DNA from: Pseudomonadota bacterium
GTDB lineage: Bacteria > Pseudomonadota > Alphaproteobacteria > Sphingomonadales > Sphingomonadaceae
Length of the DNA: 64,000 bases
NCBI GenBank assembly: GCA_021849075.1
Contig: JAJZTH010000002.1
Span: forward strand, 1-64,000
Direction: 5' to 3'
Positions 56,278 through 64,000 of this stretch are shown one piece after another. Below the pieces are notes generated by a model, which did not search any database, had not been told where the DNA came from, and saw nothing but the letters and a program-made list of their open reading frames with translations. Numbering within the stretch: position 1 is the first letter of the stretch; every line of letters starts with the position of its first letter. Made by a program: the position numbers and the translations under genes.

Positions 56278-57003
56278 GTGTATGCGCTGCTGCTTGCCTG
56301 CGCCGCATCTATCGGGATTGGGGCAGCGGTGGCCGCGCCGCCGCCGCTCGCAAAGCCGATCGCGCCACTGAATGCCGATCCGGTCTTCCCTTTCTCCAAC
56401 GAGATAGAGGCGTTCGCGCGCGCCAATGTCGCCGGACCGCCGGTGCGCGACGCGACCCTGTTCCTCGGCAGTTCCAGCATCCGCTTGTGGGACATAGCGG
56501 GCAGCTTTCACGATATCGGCACGGTCAATCGCGGCTTTGGCGGCGCGACGACGGCGCATGTGCTTCATTATTACAAGCGGTTGTTGCCCGCTGTCCCGCC
56601 GCGATCGGTGGTCGTTTATGTCGGGGAGAATGATCTGGCCGCCGGCGCCGCGCCCGATGTGGTGACGCGCGACATATTGACGCTGCTCAGAAAGTTGCGC
56701 GCCGATTATCCGCGCGCGCCGATCGCCTGGCTGTCGCTGAAACCCAGTCCGATCCGCTGGACGCTGCGCCCCAAGATGGCGCAGGTCAACGCCGCCGTCG
56801 CCAGCCGGGCGCAGGCGGACGGCTTCGTCTATCTCGACGTCGGCACCGTGCTGCTGGCGCGAGACGGTCTGCCGGACGCCTCGCTCTTCCGCCCGGACGG
56901 GCTGCACATGAATGCGCGCGGCTATCAGCGCTGGACCGGTCTGGTCGACGCCTGGCTGGATCGGGTCGCGCCGCCCCACGCTGCGACCGAAAAGGCGTCC
57001 TGA
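56278..57003 (+). CDS. SGNH/GDSL-family hydrolase, secreted
   Basis: A protein of about 241 aa. An N-terminal signal peptide (VYALLLACAASIGIGAAVAA) precedes the mature part. Block I is LFLGSSSIRLWD (GSSS in place of GDSL), block III VVVYVGENDLAAG, and block V DGLHMNARGYQRW with the catalytic Asp-x-x-His. It is probably an esterase or acetylesterase in the periplasm. The GTG at 56278 is chosen because the signal peptide begins there. It follows hspQ by 28 bases. Confidence 0.8.
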   Translation: MYALLLACAASIGIGAAVAAPPPLAKPIAPLNADPVFPFSNEIEAFARANVAGPPVRDATLFLGSSSIRLWDIAGSFHDIGTVNRGFGGATTAHVLHYYKRLLPAVPPRSVVVYVGENDLAAGAAPDVVTRDILTLLRKLRADYPRAPIAWLSLKPSPIRWTLRPKMAQVNAAVASRAQADGFVYLDVGTVLLARDGLPDASLFRPDGLHMNARGYQRWTGLVDAWLDRVAPPHAATEKAS

Positions 57004-57080
57004 TCCACTTTCCGATTGATCCACGCTCAAGCAACATTATTACCAGCCGATCGAGACAAGCGAGCCAAGGGGACGATAAG

Positions 57081-59051
57081 GTGACAACGGACAAGACAGG
57101 CGGCCAGCCGATGGCCGAACTGACGCTGCGCGGGGTCATCCTCGGCGCGCTCATCACCCTCGTCTTCACCGCCGCCAACGTCTATCTTGGCCTGAAGATC
57201 GGCCTGACCTTCGCGACCTCCATTCCTGCGGCGGTCATCTCCATGGCGGTGCTGCGGCTGTTCGCGACCGGCACGATCCTGGAAAACAACATCGTGCAGA
57301 CCATCGCCTCGGCCGCAGGCACTTTGTCCGCCATCATCTTCGTGCTGCCGGGCCTCGTCATCATCGGCTGGTGGCAGGGCTTCCCCTACTGGCTGTCCGC
57401 CTTCACCATCGCGACAGGCGGCATATTGGGGGTTATGTATTCGGTGCCGCTGCGCCGCGCGCTCGTCACCGGTTCCGACCTCCCCTATCCCGAAGGCGTC
57501 GCGGCGGCCGAAGTGCTGAAGGTCGGCGCAGGCTCGCGCGAGGGGCTGGAGGAAAATAAGCGCGGCCTGGCCGCCATCGTCGCCAGCGCCATTTCCGCCG
57601 CCAGCTTCTCGATCATCGCCAAGACGCGGATCATTGCGGAGGAAGCCGCCACCTTCTTCAAATTCGGCGCCGGCGCGACATCGGTATCGACCAGCTTCTC
57701 GATGGCGCTGATCGGCGTCGGCCATCTGGTCGGCCTGTCGGTGGGCGTCGCCATGTTCATCGGCCTGCTGATCAGCTGGACCGGCCTGGTCCCCTATCTG
57801 ACCGCCCCGCTGCCCGCCGGAGCGGAGCTGTCCGATGTGGTCGGCACCGCATTCCGCATGAAGGCGCGCTTCATCGGCGCGGGCACGATCGGCGTCGCCG
57901 CGATCTGGACCCTGCTCAAGATTCTTGGCCCGATCGTCAGCGGCATCCGCTCTGCGCTGGTGGCCAATGCCACACGCAAGGCGGGCAATGCCGCCAGCCT
58001 CGACATTACCGAGCGTGACCTGCCCATTTCCATCGTCGGCGGCACCATATTGGCCGCTTTGCTGCCGATCGGCATCTTGCTGTGGATCTTTGCGCAGGGC
58101 GGGCCGATCGCGGCCAATCCCATTCCGGTGATCGCGCTGACCCTGGCCTATGTGCTGGTCGCCGGCATCGTCATCGCATCGGTCTGCGGCTATATGGCGG
58201 GCCTGATCGGCGCGTCGAACAGCCCGATTTCGGGCGTCGGCATCCTGGCGGTGCTGGGCGCTTCGCTGCTGCTCGCCGCCATTTATGGTTCAGGCCATGC
58301 CGATGCGTCGCAGACGCAGGCGTTGATCGCCTATGCGCTGTTCACCACCGCGATCGTCTTTGGCATCGCCACCATTTCCAACGACAATCTGCAAGACCTC
58401 AAAACCGGCCAGCTGGTCGGCGCGACGCCGTGGAAGCAGCAGGTTGCGCTGGTGCTGGGCGTCATCTTCGGCGCGCTGGTGATCCCGCCGGTGCTGGACC
58501 TGTTGAACAGCGCCTTCGGCTTTGCCGGTGCGCCGGGCGCCAAGGCGAGCGCGCTGCCCGCCCCGCAGGCCGCCTTGATCTCTGCCCTGGCCAAGGGCGT
58601 GCTGGGCGGCGATCTCGACTGGAACCTGATCGGCATCGGCGCCGGCATCGGCGTCGTCGTGATCGCGATCGATGAGTTTCTGGGCAAAGCCGGCAAGCTG
58701 CGCCTGCCGCCGCTCGCGGTTGGCATGGGCATCTATCTGCCGATGGCGCTGACGCTGCTGATCCCCGTCGGCGCGGTCATCGGCCATGTCTACAACCGCT
58801 GGGCGCTGCGTCAGAGCAATCCGGAATTTGCCGAGCGCATGGGCGTGCTGATGGCCACCGGCTTCATCGTGGGCGAAAGCCTGTTCGGCGTCGCCTTTGC
58901 CGGCATCGTTGCGGGCACCGACAGTGACGCGCCGCTGGCGCTGGTGGGTGAAAGCCATTGGGCGGTCCCGCTGGCCGTGCTGGTATTCGCCGGCGTGATC
59001 GCGGGCCTTTACGCCAAGCTTAAAAACTGGGCGAGCGCGCCCCTGTCCTAA
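57081..59051 (+). CDS. OPT-family oligopeptide transporter
   Basis: A 656-aa integral membrane protein with about 16 helices. The OPT signature is visible: ELTLRGVILGALITLVFTAA, VYLGLKIGLTFATSIPAAVI, NNIVQTIASAAGTLSAIIFV, SDLPYPEGVAAAEVLKVG, GYMAGLIGASNSPISGVGIL, LAVGMGIYLPMALTLLIPVG. It imports oligopeptides or metal-chelate-type substrates across the inner membrane. GTG start; AGGGGA lies eight bases upstream. Confidence 0.93.
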   Translation: MTTDKTGGQPMAELTLRGVILGALITLVFTAANVYLGLKIGLTFATSIPAAVISMAVLRLFATGTILENNIVQTIASAAGTLSAIIFVLPGLVIIGWWQGFPYWLSAFTIATGGILGVMYSVPLRRALVTGSDLPYPEGVAAAEVLKVGAGSREGLEENKRGLAAIVASAISAASFSIIAKTRIIAEEAATFFKFGAGATSVSTSFSMALIGVGHLVGLSVGVAMFIGLLISWTGLVPYLTAPLPAGAELSDVVGTAFRMKARFIGAGTIGVAAIWTLLKILGPIVSGIRSALVANATRKAGNAASLDITERDLPISIVGGTILAALLPIGILLWIFAQGGPIAANPIPVIALTLAYVLVAGIVIASVCGYMAGLIGASNSPISGVGILAVLGASLLLAAIYGSGHADASQTQALIAYALFTTAIVFGIATISNDNLQDLKTGQLVGATPWKQQVALVLGVIFGALVIPPVLDLLNSAFGFAGAPGAKASALPAPQAALISALAKGVLGGDLDWNLIGIGAGIGVVVIAIDEFLGKAGKLRLPPLAVGMGIYLPMALTLLIPVGAVIGHVYNRWALRQSNPEFAERMGVLMATGFIVGESLFGVAFAGIVAGTDSDAPLALVGESHWAVPLAVLVFAGVIAGLYAKLKNWASAPLS

Positions 59052-59114
59052 AGGGAAGCGGAAAAGGACCGGTTTTTATGCGTTCCTCCTGCTGGTCAGT
59101 GTAGGAGCAACGCG

Positions 59115-59279
59115 ATGTCAGATGAGCAGGATGCCGGCAACGTCATGCTGAACAGCGAAGCGGCGATCCTCTACTGGACGGATCGTTTCGGCATCGACCG
59201 CGACGCACTGGAAGAAGCGGTCGACATCGTCGGCGACAGTGTCGCGGCGGTTGCCGCCTACCTCAATACCGATCGCTGA
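59115..59279 (+). CDS. DUF3606 protein, 54 aa
   Basis: MSDEQDAGNVMLNSEAAILY, then WTDRFGIDRDALEEAVDIVG and a SVAAVAAYL end. This matches the DUF3606 family of small stress-linked proteins common in rhizobia and sphingomonads. TAGGAGCAA precedes the start. It is probably monocistronic. Confidence 0.82.
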   Translation: MSDEQDAGNVMLNSEAAILYWTDRFGIDRDALEEAVDIVGDSVAAVAAYLNTDR

Positions 59280-59449
59280 CCCACCCGGCGCAGGCGCGTA
59301 ATCTCTTACGATCCTGTGACAAACATGCCTGACAACTTCATCAAACTGTCACGGCTCTCCAATCAGCATGTAACATAAATCTCCCAATGGGCGGCCAACC
59401 GATCGGCGGGCGGACCACTCCGCACCGCCACGGACAGGGAGATTCCATT

Positions 59450-62242
59450 ATGAACCGTCTTTTCCGTGGCGCGAGCCGCGCCGCCATTATCATTGCGCTC
59501 GCGACGCCAGCCGCCGCCTTTGCTGGCACCATCACCGGCACGGTGTCGGACGGCACCGGCACCCGCGCGCTTCAGTCGACCCAGCTGCGCATCGTTGAAA
59601 ATGGCCGCGTCGCGGAAGCCGGCCGTGACGGTAACTATCGTTTCCCCGATGTCGCGCCGGGCACCTACACGATCGAGGCCCGCTATGTCGGCGCTGATCC
59701 GGTCCGCACCACCGTAGTCGTTCCCGCTTCGGGCGACATTGATGCCGACATTCGCATCGGGTCCGACGTCGACAGCTCCATCATCGTCGTTGGCCAGGTC
59801 GCCAATCAGGCGTCGACCCTGTCGCGTCAGCGTGCGGCGGACGGCGTCGAAAGCGTCCTGACCCGCGACGCCATCGGCCAGTTCCCTGACCAGAATGTCG
59901 CCGAATCGATCCGTCGCCTGCCCGGCGTCAACATATTGAACGATCAGGGCGAAGGCCGCTTCGTATCGGTGCGCGGCCTTGACCCGGAACTCAACGCCGC
60001 GTCGGTCAATGGCACCCGCATCCCCGCGCCGGAAAGCGACGTCCGTTCGGTCGCGCTGGACGTCATCCCGTCCGAACTGATCGAATCGATCGAGATCAAG
60101 AAATCGCTGACGCCGGACATGGATGGCGACACCATCGGCGCTTCGATCGAAATCAACACCACCAGCGCCTTCGACCGCAAGAAGGATCTCTATTCGGTCA
60201 AGCTGGAAGGCAGCTATAATGAGTTCGCCGATGCGCTGACGCCCAAGGGCAGCTTCGATTTCTCGACCCGCCTGTCCGACCGCTTCGGCATCGCCGGTGG
60301 CCTCAGCTACTACAAGCGCAAGTTCGAAAGCGACAATATCGAGGCGGCCGACTGGACGGAGAGCGAAGATGGCGTCGCCTATGCCGAAGAACTCCAGTAT
60401 CGCGACTATGATGTGGAGCGTAAGCGCATCGGCGGTTCGCTCAGCCTCGACTGGCTGGCGACCGACACGACCAAGCTGTACGCCCGCGGCCTCTACAGCC
60501 AGTTCGAGGATCAGGAATATCGCGGCGACGTGATTTTCCAGATGAGCGAAGAGCCGGAATCGGGCGACGCCACCAGCGCCCAATTCTCCGACGAAGACGG
60601 CCGCATCCGCGTGCGCCGCCGCATGAAGGACCGGTTCGAAAAGCAGCGCATCAAGTCGCTGACGCTGGGCGGTGAAACCAACACCGGTCCGTGGAAGCTG
60701 ACCTATGCCGGCAGCTGGTCGGAAGCCAGCGAGCGGGAGAATGGATCGATCGACCCTACCCGTTTCCAGGCGGATTTCCGCCGGGATGGCGTGAATGTCG
60801 GCTTCGACTATTCCAACCCGATGAAGCCGGTCTACACCGTCACCGGCAACACCGAAGCCTTCTATGACGCATCCAACTATGAGTTTGACGAGCTGGAGCG
60901 CACGACTCTCTCCAATTCCAAGGACCGCGAATATACGGTCAAGGGCGACATCAGCCGCGCCTTTGCGATGGATAGCGGCACCTTCACCGTCCAGACCGGC
61001 ATGAAGGCGCGCTGGCGCAAGAAGAGCTACGACCTTCAGTCGGACGTCTATGATGGCTATGATGGCGATTATACGCTGGCCGATGTGCTGGGCGGCCAGA
61101 CCTACCGCATTCAGGACATATTGCCGCAGGCGAGCCACACCGGCCCCAGCAATTTCTTCTACGACAATCTGTCCAGTTTCGAGCGCAACGACTTCGACTC
61201 GCTGCTCAATTCGACCACCTCGGACTATTCGGTGACGGAGGATATCCTCTCCAGCTACCTGATGGGCCGTTGGGATAGCGATACGCTGCGCGTCATCACC
61301 GGCGTCCGTATGGAGCAGACCCGCAACGACATTCGCGCTTTCCAGACGCTGGCGACGGGCGGCGATGTCGAAGATATCACGATCACGCCGACCCGTTTCA
61401 TCCGCAACTACACCAACTGGCTGCCCAGCCTGACGGTGCGTTATGAGCCGGTGCGCAACCTCGTCTTCCGCTTTGGCGGCTATAAGAGCCTGGTGCGTCC
61501 CAAGCTGTCGAACCTGGCGCCGCGCTTCGACATCAACGAGGACCGCGAAGCCACGCTCGGCAACCCGAACCTCAAGCCCTACAGCGCCTGGAACATCGAT
61601 GCGTCGGCCGAATGGTATTTCGGCACCAACGCGGCGCTGACCGGCGGCTTCTTCTGGAAGTCGATCAAGGATTTCGTGGTCGAACAAACGATTGAGGAAT
61701 CGGGCGTCATCTATGGCGTCAACTATGATCAGCTGACCACCTACATCAATGGCGACAAGGCGAAGATCAAGGGCTTCGAACTGTCCTACAGCCAGGTGAT
61801 GAGCTTCCTGCCTGCGCCGTTCGACGGCCTGCTGCTGAACGCCAACTACACCTATACCGACGCCAAGGGCACGGTGCTGACGGATGGCGACATCGCCGAT
61901 CCGCGCATCATCCCGCTCATGTCCTCGTCCAAGAACACGTTTAACATCGTGCTGGGTTACGAAAAGGGGCCGATCTCGCTGCGCGCAGCCGGCACCTATC
62001 GCGACAAATATTTGGACGAAGTGGGCGGCAAGGCCGAGGATGACCGCTATGTCGCCGATCATTTCCAGCTCGACCTGAGCGCCAAATATCGCGTTGCGCC
62101 GGGCGTGCGGGTGTTTGCCGAATGGATCAACGTCGGCAACGAACCCTATTTCGCCTATCAGAACTATGCCGGCGGCAAGCGCCTGCTCCAGTTCGAGGAA
62201 TATAACTGGACGGCCAAGTTCGGCATCACCGCCAGCTTCTGA
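59450..62242 (+). CDS. TonB-dependent receptor with carboxypeptidase-like N-terminal domain
   Basis: A 930-aa outer-membrane receptor. Signal peptide 1-26 (MNRLFRGASRAAIIIALATP ending AFA). Residues 27-105 are a CarboxypepD_reg-like beta domain (GTRALQSTQLRIVENGRVAE, DGNYRFPDVAPGTYTIEARY). The plug follows (ESVLTRDAIGQFPDQNVAES, IRRLPGVNILNDQGEGRFVS, VRGLDPELNAASVNG), then a 22-strand barrel ending with aromatic-terminal KFGITASF. It takes up a substrate with TonB energy. Its neighbours are a phosphatase and a phytase, so phytate or another organophosphate is a likely substrate. Strong GGGAGA site upstream. Confidence 0.93.
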   Translation: MNRLFRGASRAAIIIALATPAAAFAGTITGTVSDGTGTRALQSTQLRIVENGRVAEAGRDGNYRFPDVAPGTYTIEARYVGADPVRTTVVVPASGDIDADIRIGSDVDSSIIVVGQVANQASTLSRQRAADGVESVLTRDAIGQFPDQNVAESIRRLPGVNILNDQGEGRFVSVRGLDPELNAASVNGTRIPAPESDVRSVALDVIPSELIESIEIKKSLTPDMDGDTIGASIEINTTSAFDRKKDLYSVKLEGSYNEFADALTPKGSFDFSTRLSDRFGIAGGLSYYKRKFESDNIEAADWTESEDGVAYAEELQYRDYDVERKRIGGSLSLDWLATDTTKLYARGLYSQFEDQEYRGDVIFQMSEEPESGDATSAQFSDEDGRIRVRRRMKDRFEKQRIKSLTLGGETNTGPWKLTYAGSWSEASERENGSIDPTRFQADFRRDGVNVGFDYSNPMKPVYTVTGNTEAFYDASNYEFDELERTTLSNSKDREYTVKGDISRAFAMDSGTFTVQTGMKARWRKKSYDLQSDVYDGYDGDYTLADVLGGQTYRIQDILPQASHTGPSNFFYDNLSSFERNDFDSLLNSTTSDYSVTEDILSSYLMGRWDSDTLRVITGVRMEQTRNDIRAFQTLATGGDVEDITITPTRFIRNYTNWLPSLTVRYEPVRNLVFRFGGYKSLVRPKLSNLAPRFDINEDREATLGNPNLKPYSAWNIDASAEWYFGTNAALTGGFFWKSIKDFVVEQTIEESGVIYGVNYDQLTTYINGDKAKIKGFELSYSQVMSFLPAPFDGLLLNANYTYTDAKGTVLTDGDIADPRIIPLMSSSKNTFNIVLGYEKGPISLRAAGTYRDKYLDEVGGKAEDDRYVADHFQLDLSAKYRVAPGVRVFAEWINVGNEPYFAYQNYAGGKRLLQFEEYNWTAKFGITASF

Positions 62243-62260
62243 TCCATCCCTATTCCCCTG

Positions 62261-62293
62261 CTTGCCGGTCACGTCCCTTGCGTGGCCGGCAAG
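62261..62293 (+). terminator. Hairpin between receptor and phosphatase genes
   Basis: A 13-bp stem CTTGCCGGTCACG / CGTGGCCGGCAAG with one wobble pair and a TCCCTTG loop. There is no T run. It may lower downstream expression or protect the receptor mRNA end. Confidence 0.45.
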
Positions 62294-62310
62294 TCCCGTT
62301 TCAGGAGACC

Positions 62311-63714
62311 ATGATGCTTCGACGTCCCCTTGCCGCGCTGTTGATGGCCAGCGCCCCGCCGCTGGCGGCCCAACCCGCCGCCCCGCCGCCCGTTCCCCGT
62401 TCGGCTGGAACGCCCTATGCCGCACGGAACCTGCCTGATCGCATCATGCTGACGCCGGCCGCCGATCCGTCACGCGGCATGGCCGTCGCGTACCGCACGG
62501 ACGCCGCCCAGACCTCGAGTGAGGCGCAGATCGCCATCTCCGTCGATGGTCCGACGCTGGAGGAAAAGGCCGCCACCGTCACAGGCCCGGCCGGCACGGC
62601 GAAGAACAGCGCCAACGGCCCGGCCCTCTACCACCAGATCCGCTTCGACAATCTGACGCCCGACACCGTCTATGCTTATCGGCTGAAGGGCAGCGCGGGC
62701 TGGAGCGAGTGGTTGCAGTTCCGTACGGCATCGGTTGAGGCCAAGCCGTTCCGCTTCCTCTATCTGGGCGATATCCAGAATGGCATATTAACCTATGCCA
62801 GCCGCGTGATCCGTCAGGCGTTCCATGCCAATGGCGGGATCGAACTGGTCGCCCATGCCGGCGATCTGGCGGCGCAGCGCGACGACCTCGACCATGATGA
62901 TGAATGGGGCGAATTCAATCAGGCGGCCGGTTACAACTGGTCCATCGTCCCGCAATTGCCTGCGACCGGCAATCATGAATATGTCGATGTGACACTGCCC
63001 AACGGCCAGAAAAGCCGTCAGCTTGGCCCCTATTTCCCGCTCCAGTTCGCGCTGCCCGACAATGGCGTGCCGGGCCTCAAGACGACCTATTATGTCGATT
63101 ATCAGGGCGTGCGCTTCATCGTGCTGGACGGCACTTCGGCCATCGACCTTGGCACCATGACGCAGCAGACCCAATGGCTGGACGCCACCCTCGCATCCAG
63201 CAAGGCGAAATGGAATGTCGTGTTGTTCCACCAGCCCGTTTTCACCTGCGCCCGGCCGCAGGACACGGCGGAGGTGAAGGCCGCATGGAAGCCCGTCTTT
63301 GACAAGCGCAAGGTTGATCTGGTGCTTCAGGGCCATGACCATTGCTACAGCCGCTTGACCTCCGAAGCCGGACGCGAAGCCTCTGCCCAGGCGCGCAAGA
63401 ATGGCGCAATTCAGGGACCGGTCTATCTGGTTTCGGTCACGGGCGCCAAAATGTACGGTCTCAACGACCGCGCCCGCACCCAGCCGGACAAGACGGCCGA
63501 AGCGACCGAACTCTATCAGATCGTTGATGTAGACGGCGACCGGCTGAAATTCCGCACCTATACTGCGTCGGGCAAGCTCTATGACGGCTTCGACCTGCAA
63601 AAGCGGGCCGACGGCAATCACCTGACCGACACGAGCGAACCCACAATTGCGGTGCGCACCTGCACCGGAAATATCGGCCCGGACGGCGGCAAATGCATCG
63701 CACGCGGCAAGTGA
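62311..63714 (+). CDS. Purple-acid-phosphatase-type metallophosphoesterase, secreted
   Basis: A 467-aa protein. N-terminal signal peptide ([20 protein letters not shown]). A fibronectin-like PAP N-domain ([40 protein letters not shown]) is followed by the metallophosphatase domain: [10 protein letters not shown] (metal D), [14 protein letters not shown] (GDLA), PATGNHEY (GNHE), [10 protein letters not shown] and [11 protein letters not shown] (GHDH). It probably removes phosphate from phytate or its lower inositol phosphates in the periplasm. It lies between the receptor and phytase genes. Confidence 0.9.
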   Translation: MMLRRPLAALLMASAPPLAAQPAAPPPVPRSAGTPYAARNLPDRIMLTPAADPSRGMAVAYRTDAAQTSSEAQIAISVDGPTLEEKAATVTGPAGTAKNSANGPALYHQIRFDNLTPDTVYAYRLKGSAGWSEWLQFRTASVEAKPFRFLYLGDIQNGILTYASRVIRQAFHANGGIELVAHAGDLAAQRDDLDHDDEWGEFNQAAGYNWSIVPQLPATGNHEYVDVTLPNGQKSRQLGPYFPLQFALPDNGVPGLKTTYYVDYQGVRFIVLDGTSAIDLGTMTQQTQWLDATLASSKAKWNVVLFHQPVFTCARPQDTAEVKAAWKPVFDKRKVDLVLQGHDHCYSRLTSEAGREASAQARKNGAIQGPVYLVSVTGAKMYGLNDRARTQPDKTAEATELYQIVDVDGDRLKFRTYTASGKLYDGFDLQKRADGNHLTDTSEPTIAVRTCTGNIGPDGGKCIARGK

Positions 63715-63725
63715 GGATGACCAAG

Positions 63726-64000
63726 ATGAAGCATTTTGCCATTCCGCTGGCCAGCCTGCTCGCGCTGGCCGCCTGCACCACTGCCGAAAAGGAAGTGCCT
63801 GTCGCCATCCGCATCGCCAATGCGACGCCGGCCGTGACCGTCACCGCGCGCGGCGAAACCACGCCCGTCGGCACCCCCAATGCCGATGCGGCCGACGATC
63901 CGGCGATCTGGCGCAATGCCGTCAACCCGACCGCCAGCCTGATCGTGGGCACCGACAAGAAGGCCGGGCTTTACGTCTATGGTCTTGATGGCAAGACCCG
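63726..64000 (+). CDS. Beta-propeller phytase lipoprotein, N-terminal part
   Basis: The frame begins [20 protein letters not shown]: a lipoprotein signal with lipobox LAAC, and continues to the window edge after about 91 residues. The segments [20 protein letters not shown] and [15 protein letters not shown] match the first blade of 3-phytases of the beta-propeller kind (DDPAIWV..P..S.IVGTDK). It hydrolyses phytate to release phosphate. ATG 63726 has GAGG nine bases upstream; ATG 63717 is an alternative. The gene is cut off by the right edge. Confidence 0.85.
   Translation, partial: MKHFAIPLASLLALAACTTAEKEVPVAIRIANATPAVTVTARGETTPVGTPNADAADDPAIWRNAVNPTASLIVGTDKKAGLYVYGLDGKT

Noticed and set aside
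59363..62425. A 1020-aa reverse-strand frame opposite the TonB receptor
   Set aside because: Arg/Gly/Asp-rich shadow of a high-GC gene; no domain, no ribosome site, while the forward frame has signal peptide, plug and barrel.

Overview
The window is about 64 kb of high-GC DNA that reads as a sphingomonad chromosome (Sphingobium / Sphingomonas / Novosphingobium type). The evidence is a hpd-hmgA-fahA-phhA cluster beside an Lrp-type regulator, a large TonB-dependent receptor followed by phosphatase and phytase genes, HspQ and DUF3606 proteins, and an IS256-family insertion sequence. Genus assignment is inference from gene content and style; nothing in the window fixes it.

Layout. (1) 1-7.7 kb: right end of a genomic island that runs off the left edge. 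It holds a RES/Xre toxin-antitoxin pair, a DUF736 gene of the kind carried by conjugative elements, a lone MqsA-type antitoxin, hipBA, an intact IS256-family element (4779-6206, 28-bp inverted repeats, 9-bp target duplication) and a P4-type tyrosine integrase. The island ends at a 45-nt 3' remnant of a tRNA-Gly(GCC) gene (7683-7727). (2) 7711-47050: a complete, apparently intact siphovirus-like prophage of 39.3 kb, inserted by its own large serine integrase into that tRNA remnant. (3) 47.05-50.24 kb: a restriction-modification pair in which the nuclease gene is frameshifted. (4) 50.3-64 kb: chromosomal genes for phenylalanine/tyrosine degradation, tRNA-Ser(CGA), HspQ, an SGNH hydrolase, an OPT transporter and a phytate/organophosphate uptake cluster cut by the right edge.

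Phage logic. A CI-like HTH-S24 repressor (14141-14866) sits between two near-identical promoter/operator regions. Five copies of an 18-bp operator, GCGATAC-N5-GTATTG, are visible: two at the leftward promoter (13917-13958), two at the rightward promoter (14888-14929) and one inside the late promoter (21667-21684). The leftward operon (13876 to 7643) ends with the serine integrase and carries DUF1643, DUF5131 (Gp37/Gp68), HD-hydrolase and winged-helix genes. The rightward operon runs Cro-like, CII-like, DUF2312-RMF fusion, AAA ATPase, RusA, a zinc protein, a DpdA-like transglycosylase, a QueD-like enzyme, a DnaA-N-type replication protein and a NusG-like antiterminator. The late operon (HNH, terminase, portal, S49 protease, HK97 capsid, a 1165-aa structural protein, connectors, tail tube, frameshifted tail chaperones, tape measure, GTA-like tail tip, fibre, holins, M15 endolysin, nested spanins) has hairpin terminators inside it that the NusG-like protein could override.

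Most notable observations: a minimal DpdA-QueD pair that may modify phage DNA with a 7-deazaguanine; near absence of GANTC sites across the prophage; reconstruction of an attP with 11-bp inverted arms, in which excision restores a different integrase C-terminus and reconnects it to a gene now at the other end of the prophage; and an operator-controlled late promoter placed right behind a NusG paralogue. No CRISPR array or rRNA was seen. Positions 1-233 show no gene I can support.
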